A stretch of 10,050 bases of DNA from Candidatus Kaiserbacteria bacterium RIFCSPHIGHO2_02_FULL_54_11b (GTDB lineage Bacteria > Patescibacteriota > Minisyncoccia > Phycocordibacterales > UBA2100): assembly GCA_001781275.1 (NCBI GenBank), contig MFLH01000031.1:1-10050 (forward strand). The letters run 5' to 3'. Of this stretch, positions 5,769-10,050 are shown piece after piece (position 1 is the first letter of the stretch; each line of letters opens with the position of its first letter). A program made the translations under genes and the position numbers. The notes below the pieces were generated by a model, which searched no databases, was not told where the DNA came from, and was given only the letters and a program-made list of their open reading frames with translations.

Positions 5769-6146
5769 CTAGTTGGCGGCCGGAGGTGCCGTCGGAGCAG
5801 CCGCAGGCGAAGCAGCAGGCGCCGGGGTTGCCGCAGTCGGCGGGCAGCAGGGCGGCGCCGAATCGGTGGGCTTGGTGCCGATCGTGACGGTGCCGGTCGC
5901 ATAGATCCCATCGCCCGTCGTGATCGTGTCGATCACGATCCGCCCCCGCTTCGTTGCCTCGGGCATCTTCTCGGGCTGCGGAGCGGCGATCGGCGCGGGA
6001 TACGTCGGCGCGTTATAGACCGGCGCGTGGTAAACGGGTCCGGTGTGCACGCGCTTTCGCTTCTTGCTGTTGCCGGCATCGGCGTCGGCGACAGAGCCGA
6101 GCACGATTGCGGCCGATACGCCGACGAACAAGATGGACTTCATCAT
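5769..6146 (-). CDS. Small secreted Pro/Ala-rich protein of unknown function
   Basis: A 125-residue exported protein. Signal peptide about 1-25 (MMKSILFVGVSAAIVLGSVA, then DADAG). A short basic stretch follows (SKKRKR, 27-32), then three tyrosine/proline repeats of the form VYHAP, VYNAP, TYPAP (38-51). A middle segment, GRIVIDTITTGDGIYATGTVTIG (68-90), looks like two or three beta strands. A PPCCPP motif (98-103) and an Ala/Pro-rich tail end the protein. The tail looks like a flexible wall-spanning spacer; a surface or envelope role is inferred. Start: ATG at 6146, 7 nt after AGGGGA; the adjacent ATG at 6143 is equally possible. It is the last gene of the likely four-gene unit; structured repeat A lies just upstream. 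No homologous family recognised. Confidence 0.72.
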   Translation of the reverse strand: MMKSILFVGVSAAIVLGSVADADAGNSKKRKRVHTGPVYHAPVYNAPTYPAPIAAPQPEKMPEATKRGRIVIDTITTGDGIYATGTVTIGTKPTDSAPPCCPPTAATPAPAASPAAAPTAPPAAN

Positions 6147-6205
6147 GACTGAATCCCCTAGATCGATTGCCCTACGCAGGTCGGGCGTTGAAGTGAATGA
6201 ACAGT

Positions 6206-6225
6206 CTTGAACCGTAAAGTTCAAG
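6206..6225 (-). promoter_or_regulatory. 7-bp hairpin in the region upstream of the 125-residue gene
   Basis: CTTGAAC/GTTCAAG with a 6-nt loop, directly adjoining the terminal hairpin of repeat A and about 60 nt before the ATG at 6146. Together they form two consecutive stem-loops in the intergenic transcript. No promoter boxes as good as those elsewhere in the window were found in this gap. Confidence 0.4.
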
Positions 6226-6337
6226 GGTCTCTGCGAAGACCCGGCACGATTCGATGATTCGAGTCGTATCGGGAAATCACAAGAAATGGCGGGAGGGGGC
6301 CAGATCGCGAAACAGTGCGATCGGGCCCACCTCCAGC
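6225..6337 (-). repeat. Structured intergenic repeat, copy A
   Basis: Pairs with copy B (7127-7240). The core 6240-6337 is nearly identical to 7142-7240: by eye, one one-base indel and one substitution in about 98 bp. Minus-strand order: a GGGCC-x-GATCGC/GCGATC-x-GGCCC type hairpin, a C-rich then purine/pyrimidine-mixed single-stranded part, a weaker CGA-rich stem, and a terminal hairpin GGGTCT/AGACCC (6242-6225). The terminal hairpin has diverged in sequence from copy B but still pairs. It lies downstream of the 223-residue gene and upstream of the 125-residue gene. Confidence 0.88.
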
Positions 6338-6358
6338 GGGAAAACGAGGAGAACAGTT

Positions 6359-6386
6359 CACCTGGCGAACTTATGCCGCCTTGGTG
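6359..6386 (-). terminator. Stop-proximal hairpin after the 223-residue gene
   Basis: CACC-AA-GGCG ... CGCC-A-GGTG forms an 8-bp stem with a small internal loop, beginning right after the TAA stop. The counterpart after the 95-residue gene (7264-7281) occupies the same place. No clear U-run, so it may stabilise the transcript end rather than terminate. Confidence 0.5.
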
Positions 6387-7058
6387 TTATTTTTTGCAGA
6401 AGCAGAGACCGGTTTTCGGACTCGCCTCCTTACCGCAAGCAAGCGGCACATCACGCGGCTTGCCCGCACACGACCAGTTGGTCAACGTCTTCGGTGCCCA
6501 GCCAGCGATAGCTTGGACTGTCGACGTCGAACCACCAACACCGGGCGCAGTCTGCACAGCCGTGGCGCCTTGGATGACAACCACATTGGCGCCGGGCGAG
6601 CCCTTGACCGTGACGCCTGCGTTGTTCTGCTGCTTGATCCGCTGCCTTGCACCGGCCTTGCATGTGGTACAGGTCGGCTTTGGCTTGCACCTCGTGCCAC
6701 ACCTTGCGGGAAGGACGACCCGCTGAGGCCGAGCCGTGGGGCAACGATTGCCGCACCTCGCCGAACGAGTGATCGGCCGCTGTTCACGCACCACCGGCGC
6801 GGGGACAGCATGACGCACGGTCACCCGTCTCCAGCGGTAGTAGTAGCTGGAGCGTGACGATGTCGCGCCGAAGTGCTGCTGGCGCTGCCTGAAGTGACCG
6901 TGATGGCGATTTCGAACCCACCGCCCGTTGCGGAACGAGTAGTCGTCCGCACTTCCGGGGATGACTCCGCCTTGGTCGTAACGCTGCGCCGAAGCGGGCG
7001 CCACGATTGACAACAAAGCAAGTGCGGTGGCGAACATCGCGTGCGCGAATGTGCGCAT
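6387..7058 (-). CDS. Secreted basic Cys-rich protein with C-terminal four-Cys domain
   Basis: A 223-residue protein with a signal peptide (MRTFAHAMFATALALLSIVA, then PASAQ, cleavage near 25). Residues 26-100 are rich in Arg, His, Tyr and Ser. A Cys cluster follows: C-x3-C-x13-C-x3-C-x5-C-x2-C (C102 to C133), strongly basic, possibly metal-binding or disulfide-linked. Then a Gly/Val/Thr-rich linker with beta-like GVTVKGSPGANVVVIQGATAVQT (148-170). The last part (187-221) is W-x2-KT-x-T-x3-C-x10-C-x10-C-x-C with TGLCFC, shared with the neighbouring 95-residue protein. Start: ATG at 7058, 7 nt after AGGAG, where the signal peptide begins; the longer TTG or GTG-type frame from 7121 overlaps a hairpin. 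Third gene of the likely unit; flanked by structured repeats A and B. No known family recognised; an envelope location is inferred. Confidence 0.8.
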   Translation of the reverse strand: MRTFAHAMFATALALLSIVAPASAQRYDQGGVIPGSADDYSFRNGRWVRNRHHGHFRQRQQHFGATSSRSSYYYRWRRVTVRHAVPAPVVREQRPITRSARCGNRCPTARPQRVVLPARCGTRCKPKPTCTTCKAGARQRIKQQNNAGVTVKGSPGANVVVIQGATAVQTAPGVGGSTSTVQAIAGWAPKTLTNWSCAGKPRDVPLACGKEASPKTGLCFCKK

Positions 7059-7113
7059 GGCTTGTCTCCTCTTCAGTTGTAACCCCAGCGGAATGCCGGA
7101 GTCGGAACATACG

Positions 7114-7140
7114 TCTCGCAAGAGACGGGCCCTTGCGAGA
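7114..7140 (-). promoter_or_regulatory. 9-bp hairpin upstream of the 223-residue gene
   Basis: TCTCGCAAG (7114-7122) and CTTGCGAGA (7132-7140) form a perfect 9-bp stem with a 9-nt loop. It overlaps the end of repeat B, so it can compete with the GGGC/GCCC pairing at 7127-7144: two mutually exclusive folds about 60 nt before the ATG at 7058. This resembles an attenuator or switch, but that is inference. Confidence 0.45.
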
Positions 7141-7240
7141 GCCCGGCACGATTCGATGATTCGAGTCGTATCGGGAAATCACAAGAAATGGCGGGAGGGG
7201 GGCCAGATCGCAAAACAGTGCGATCGGGCCCACCTCCAGC
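7127..7240 (-). repeat. Structured intergenic repeat, copy B
   Basis: Second copy of the element at 6225-6337, offset by about 902 bp and in the same orientation. The core 7142-7240 contains the GATCGC...GCGATC hairpin; the outer hairpin GGGC...GCCC (7127-7144) differs in sequence from copy A but keeps pairing. It lies 42 nt after the stop of the 95-residue gene, as copy A lies about 50 nt after the stop of the 223-residue gene. Confidence 0.88.
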
Positions 7241-7263
7241 AGTGGATAGAGAAAGGAACGGAT

Positions 7264-7281
7264 GGCGACTCTGTGGTCGCC
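7264..7281 (-). terminator. Stop-proximal hairpin after the 95-residue gene
   Basis: GGCGAC/GTCGCC, a perfect 6-bp stem with a 6-nt loop, starts at the base after the TAA stop and is followed by a pyrimidine-rich stretch (ATCCGTTCCTTTCTC). It is a weak rho-independent terminator candidate or a processing site. Confidence 0.5.
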
Positions 7282-7569
7282 TTAGTTCTTTGCCGGACAG
7301 ATGCACAGACCGGTCGGGCTTGTGTCGCACTTGAACGGCTTCAGACGCTGAAACCCTTCACAGTGCAGATCGGTCTTTGTCTTCGCTCCCCAGCGAGGCT
7401 TCTTGGCGACGTAGACCACGTTACTCGAGCCAGCCGAGGAACCGCCGCCGGCCGCGCCGCCGCGAGACGCGTAGTATGCAGGCGCGAGTACGTTTTTCCA
7501 CAGTACTGCGCCGCCAATAACAAGGACGACGAGCACGATGGCAGCGAAGATAGCTTTTCCGGGCGTCAT
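7282..7569 (-). CDS. Membrane-anchored small protein with C-terminal four-Cys domain
   Basis: A 95-residue protein: N-terminal membrane helix about 6-25 (AIFAAIVLVVLVIGGAVLW), a Gly/Ser/Ala-rich linker (37-49), then W60-x2-KT-x-T-x3-C70-x10-C81-x7-C89-x-C91 with TGLCIC. The C-terminal domain aligns, with identical spacing up to the second Cys, to the end of the 223-residue protein. The helix lacks a typical signal-peptidase site, so an uncleaved anchor with the Cys domain outside the cell is likely; this is inference. Start: ATG at 7569, 7 nt after AGGAG, which lies in the last codons of the upstream gene; only two bases separate that gene's TAA from this ATG. The two are therefore almost certainly co-transcribed and translationally linked. 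No known family recognised. Confidence 0.8.
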   Translation of the reverse strand: MTPGKAIFAAIVLVVLVIGGAVLWKNVLAPAYYASRGGAAGGGSSAGSSNVVYVAKKPRWGAKTKTDLHCEGFQRLKPFKCDTSPTGLCICPAKN

Positions 7570-7571
7570 GA

Positions 7572-7988
7572 TTAGTCTCCTAGGATGATGGCTGCGGCGA
7601 TGGCTGAAGCGACCGCAGCGGCCAGAATCACGATCCAGCCGGCGTTGCCACTTTTGGCTTCTTTGCCCTTGGCCGGAGCCTCAGGGGACGGATTCGAAGC
7701 AGCCGAGACTGCCCCGGTATTCGTTGATGCAGGAATCTGGGTTGCCCCAGGCTGCCGCGCGTCCAACTCCTGTCGCACAATCGATCTAACGGCTCCAGGA
7801 ATTTCTTGACGAATTTCCGTGAGCCGTCTGTGAATTGAATCGACTGGGTCACGATTATTCCTGTCGCGTCTCCCCTGCCGATTGTTCGTCGGCGGCTGAG
7901 CAGCGGGAGTGGACGTTGTATCCGGCGGCGGTTGTGTTTCCGCTGCAGGAGTTGTTGGGACGATTCCATCTACTCTTTGAAGTGCCAC
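7572..7988 (-). CDS. Tail-anchored Pro/Ala-rich small protein of unknown function
   Basis: A 138-residue protein. Residues 10-45 are Pro/Thr/Gln/Arg-rich and probably disordered. A charged, probably helical segment (DPVDSIHRRLTEIRQEIP, then GAVRSIVRQELDAR; about 47-78) could be a coiled coil. An Ala/Ser/Pro linker leads to a C-terminal membrane helix (GWIVILAAAVASAIAAAIIL, 117-136) ending only two residues later. No signal peptide, so a cytoplasm-facing N-terminal part with a tail anchor is likely. The start GTG at 7988 was chosen because AGGAGGGG lies 7 nt upstream and because the longer frame (to 8171) crosses the promoter at 8056-8083. First gene of the likely four-gene unit; it might tether or organise the membrane protein encoded next. 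Family unknown. Confidence 0.75.
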   Translation of the reverse strand: MALQRVDGIVPTTPAAETQPPPDTTSTPAAQPPTNNRQGRRDRNNRDPVDSIHRRLTEIRQEIPGAVRSIVRQELDARQPGATQIPASTNTGAVSAASNPSPEAPAKGKEAKSGNAGWIVILAAAVASAIAAAIILGD

Positions 7989-8023
7989 GGGTCTTCCCCT
8001 CCTCTGTTTAACGAAGACAAAGA

Positions 8024-8040
8024 GCAAGCCCAGGGCTTGC
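8024..8040 (-). promoter_or_regulatory. Short hairpin in the leader of the four-gene unit
   Basis: GCAAGCCC/GGGCTTGC around a single central base, just after the predicted transcription start (about 8049) and about 35 nt before the GTG start. It could protect the 5' end or modulate translation. Confidence 0.4.
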
Positions 8041-8055
8041 CCGGGACGTCCAGCA

Positions 8056-8083
8056 ATTATATCACCTATATTCAAAATGTCAA
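8056..8083 (-). promoter_or_regulatory. Consensus sigma-70-type promoter of the four-gene unit
   Basis: Minus strand: TTGACA (8083-8078), a 16-nt spacer, TATAAT (8061-8056), both perfect. The 16-nt spacer ends in TGA or TTGA before TATAAT, as in the promoter at 4828-4855. It lies in an AT-rich pocket between GC-richer genes and fixes the start of the 138-residue gene to a site downstream. Confidence 0.9.
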
Positions 8084-8144
8084 GCGCCTCCCAGCCAAAA
8101 TACGCCTTAAAACAAGAAGAAATTCGACCTTTACAAAAAGAATT

Positions 8145-8175
8145 GCGCGTGGCGGGCCGAATGGCCGCCACGCGC
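8145..8175 (-). terminator. Rho-independent terminator of the 325-residue gene
   Basis: GCGCGTGGCGG pairs with CCGCCACGCGC, extended inward by two more pairs around one bulged base; loop GAAT. On the minus strand it is followed by AATTCTTTTT, a good U-run. It lies about 30 nt after the stop codon at 8206. Confidence 0.9.
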
Positions 8176-8205
8176 GGAACTAGTAGAACTGTTGGTTGCT
8201 GAGCG

Positions 8206-9183
8206 TCACGCTGCTGCAGACTCTTCCTCAGGCGTGCCCTCCGGTGCCACCTCGGGTTCGATGACCCCCGTGGTCGGCGCGATCAGTTGCGTCTCCGGAA
8301 GTGCTGCTGTAAGGGCAAGTGCCTGGTTGTAGCGATTTTCGGCGTCGGGCTTGGTGTAGGGAATCGCCCATGCCCTTTTGTTGTGGACAAGGCAGCGGTA
8401 GAAGTGATTGCCCTGCCTCACGAACACGATCTCGCTCTCCTTTTCCGTATACTGCGTGGTCCACGTCCTCGTGAGCCACACGTACACGCCGTTGACCATG
8501 AGACCGTCTTCGGAGTTGAGTTGCGCGAACGTCTGCGCGACGCCGACACTTTGATCAGCGAAGGTGGTCGTGCCCCGCTTGCGCCCCTTCCTGCTCCCCA
8601 CGTTGGCGAGCGGCTTCATCGAGGCATCGATGTGGATCGAGGTGTCGCCGATGTACTCGACGCTACCGTGATGCCACTTGTTCTTGAGCGCGGCCATGTA
8701 GGCTTCCTCGGACTCACCGAGGTCACCTGTGCCGATCTCCCAGGTCACGAAGTTGCCGCCCTCGTACGGCACGGCCGTGAGCCCGCTCGGTGTCTGCTGC
8801 AGCTCCAGGAGATCGATGAAACTCTTGAGGATCTTGCCGCCGCGGGGGCGGAATTTCCTCGTCCAGTTCCGTTCGAGCTCGCCGTCCTTCTTGTGGGGGT
8901 CGCCACCGATGATGCCGGCACCAGAACGCAACTGAATGACGCCATTGGCGTGCTCGGTTGCGGCTCCGATGAGGGGACCGGCCTCGCTCCCGACACGCGC
9001 GTAGCGCGCGCTTCCGAACAGCAGTTGATTGCTCGTGCTGCCATCCGGTCGGGTCTGCTCCGTGCGCCCCGGGTAGAAACGCACGTAGTTCGTCCGCCTC
9101 GTCTTTTCCTGTTGCGTTTTCTTGTCTTTGTATTTCACTTCCAACGCAAGGGTGTGTGGGGCGGTATTCACGGGTTCGCTCAT
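8206..9183 (-). CDS. Soluble orphan protein, function unknown
   Basis: A 325-residue protein without signal peptide or membrane helix, so probably cytoplasmic or non-classically exported. Seen: a Lys/Arg/Thr-rich N-terminal part (KYKDKKTQQEKTRRTNYVRF, 17-36), aromatic and beta-prone segments (NFVTWEIGTGDLG, 144-156; GSVEYIGDTSIHIDAS, 173-188), a basic cluster (GSRKGRKRGTTTF, 196-208), then GVYVWLTRTWTTQYTEKESEIVFVRQGNHFYRCLVH (232-267), and an acidic Pro/Glu/Ala tail (308-325). The basic cluster could bind nucleic acid; this is speculation. No family recognised. Start: the ATG at 9183 has AGGAGA 5 nt upstream; the ATG at 9189 overlaps that Shine-Dalgarno. It has a private putative promoter and terminator, hence a monocistronic unit. 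Confidence 0.8.
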   Translation of the reverse strand: MSEPVNTAPHTLALEVKYKDKKTQQEKTRRTNYVRFYPGRTEQTRPDGSTSNQLLFGSARYARVGSEAGPLIGAATEHANGVIQLRSGAGIIGGDPHKKDGELERNWTRKFRPRGGKILKSFIDLLELQQTPSGLTAVPYEGGNFVTWEIGTGDLGESEEAYMAALKNKWHHGSVEYIGDTSIHIDASMKPLANVGSRKGRKRGTTTFADQSVGVAQTFAQLNSEDGLMVNGVYVWLTRTWTTQYTEKESEIVFVRQGNHFYRCLVHNKRAWAIPYTKPDAENRYNQALALTAALPETQLIAPTTGVIEPEVAPEGTPEEESAAA

Positions 9184-9262
9184 GATCATCTCCTGATGCG
9201 ATGTTGTGGAACTAGGAAATTGTGGGAATCACGGTGCGATTTGTACTCTATGCACCTCCGCA

Positions 9263-9290
9263 ACGATATCACGATTATGACAAAAGTCAA
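9263..9290 (-). promoter_or_regulatory. Probable promoter of the 325-residue gene
   Basis: Minus strand: TTGACT (9290-9285), a 16-nt spacer, TATCGT (9268-9263), in an AT-rich stretch. CATAAT nearer to the -35 box is an alternative -10 but would need a different -35. The boxes are weaker than those of the three other promoters. Confidence 0.55.
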
Positions 9291-9302
9291 ATATAGTAAG
9301 GA

Positions 9303-9333
9303 TCAAGGGTGAGCATCGAGTGCCCACCCTTGA
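9303..9333 (-). terminator. 12-bp hairpin after the 218-residue gene, candidate terminator
   Basis: TCAAGGGTG-G-GC and GC-T-CACCCTTGA (minus-strand reading) pair over 12 positions including one G-U, with a 7-nt loop. No clear U-run follows; the -35 box of the next promoter begins about 13 nt further on. Confidence 0.65.
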
Positions 9334-9389
9334 GGTAGATACGGCTTTTCTTGTTTAACCGAGCCGTTCAGTTCATTGCGAGAGCAGGG

Positions 9390-10046
9390 CTACGTCACGG
9401 TGACGGTGACATCGCCGGAGTCGACGGTGCCGCCTTCGCCGACGACGGTGGCCTTGAACGTCTTGGTCGCGTTCATGACCACCTTGACGCGGCCGTTCGG
9501 GCTGACATCGCCGACCTGGCTGATGCTCGCCTTCTCCGCCGCACTTGAGGCGATGACGAGCTCGATCTCGGTGCCCGCCGGGACGCTCACGGAACTTGCG
9601 GTGAGCGAGACCGTCGGCTTCGGAATCACGTCCGTGCCCCACCGGTGATAGAACAGCGGCACCACGACATTCAGAACGAAGTCGAATGCGATTGCGCTAC
9701 CGAACGTCCAGACGATGCTGCGGAACTCCGTGATCTCCTCGGGCGTCGCCCTCGGGAAGTAGATCACGAACAACGCGAGGCTGACGACCGGAAGCAGAGG
9801 GGACCAGAACAGATCACGAAGCCCCCACTTCCAGCCACGCGGACGCGTCAGAGAGGCGAGGACCGCGAAGCCCGCAAACAAGAGAGCGATCAGGAAGTAA
9901 GGAACGAAGTTGCTGACCAGGTTCCCACCGGGGAGGAAGCCCGAATCGAGCTTCCATCCAAACTGGATCCGGCCGAGCAGAATCAACGACATAATGACCG
10001 CGAACGCGATCATCCAATCGTTTGTGAACGCCTGACCGGGTTTCAT
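9390..10046 (-). CDS. Four-helix membrane protein with C-terminal Ig-like domain
   Basis: A 218-residue protein with four predicted membrane helices (about 11-27, 47-66, 83-98, 113-133), joined by short loops including the basic LTRPRGWKWGLRD (66-78). After HRWGTDVIPKP comes an Ig-like domain (about 145-218) rich in beta strands: VSLTASSVSVPAGTEIEL, a central GDVSPNGRVKVV, then TKTFKATVVGEGGT and the final DVTVTVT. The pattern aligns with the Ig-like domain of the 463-residue surface protein (GTVAPTGSLAV, TSKTYTL, SGYGGT, YVTV). If the helices place the C-terminus outside, this would be an anchored extracellular domain; topology is inferred. The ATG at 10046 lies 4 bases from the window edge, so no ribosome-binding site can be seen and the gene could start further upstream. 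Role unknown. Confidence 0.75.
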   Translation of the reverse strand: MKPGQAFTNDWMIAFAVIMSLILLGRIQFGWKLDSGFLPGGNLVSNFVPYFLIALLFAGFAVLASLTRPRGWKWGLRDLFWSPLLPVVSLALFVIYFPRATPEEITEFRSIVWTFGSAIAFDFVLNVVVPLFYHRWGTDVIPKPTVSLTASSVSVPAGTEIELVIASSAAEKASISQVGDVSPNGRVKVVMNATKTFKATVVGEGGTVDSGDVTVTVT

Positions 10047-10050
10047 CCGG

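Noticed and set aside
6225..7240. Integron gene-cassette array with attC sites
   Set aside because: Small genes alternating with structured repeats look cassette-like, but I found no GTTRRRY/RYYYAAC core-site pairs, no integrase, and the genes share long sequence at their 3' ends.
6254..7575. Plus-strand open frames across the right-hand region
   Set aside because: They are antisense to genes with signal peptides, ribosome-binding sites and promoters on the minus strand, and owe their length to GC-rich codons.
7989..8171. Longer form of the 138-residue protein
   Set aside because: The extension crosses a perfect promoter and part of a terminator; a GTG with AGGAGGGG at the right distance lies downstream.

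Overview
The window looks like chromosomal DNA of a Patescibacteria/CPR bacterium, most likely of the Parcubacteria type. This is inference from gene content: the C-terminus of DnaE next to a threonyl-tRNA synthetase that starts directly at the editing domain, a PaaX-like protein with a Cas2-like C-terminal half, a low-complexity surface protein ending in an IPYTG motif plus membrane segment, and a short dispersed repeat that reads PSTSSGQA where it lies inside dnaE. I could not run database searches, so all family calls rest on motifs read by eye.

Left part (1-3311), plus strand: the 3' end of dnaE, then thrS 11 bases later, then a PaaX-like regulator gene. The regulator gene has a 32-bp palindrome (9-bp arms, 14-nt centre) just before its ATG and a second copy with the same geometry just after its stop codon. 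A strong bidirectional terminator at 3276-3311 closes this block and also ends the converging gene from the right.

Right part (3338-10046), minus strand: eight genes, nearly all for exported, membrane-bound or low-complexity proteins that I cannot assign to characterised families. They fall into units with their own sigma-70-like promoters. (a) A 218-residue membrane protein with an Ig-like tail enters from the right edge and ends at a hairpin. (b) A 325-residue soluble orphan has a putative promoter near 9290 and a terminator at 8145-8175. (c) A likely four-gene unit starts at a consensus promoter near 8083 and encodes a 138-aa tail-anchored protein, a 95-aa membrane-anchored four-Cys protein, a 223-aa secreted Cys-rich protein and a 125-aa secreted Pro/Ala-rich protein; it ends in a 13-bp hairpin. 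(d) A 168-aa secreted four-Cys protein follows a consensus promoter and a folded leader of about 200 nt. (e) A 463-aa repeat-rich surface protein follows another consensus promoter.

The most unusual parts are unit (c) and the palindrome pair. In unit (c), the 95-aa and 223-aa proteins share a four-cysteine C-terminal domain of about 37 residues. Each of these genes is followed by a stop-proximal hairpin and then by a nearly identical ~100-bp structured repeat. The genes, terminators and repeats suggest a cell-surface locus assembled partly by local duplication. No RNA genes, CRISPR array or recognisable insertion sequence were seen.
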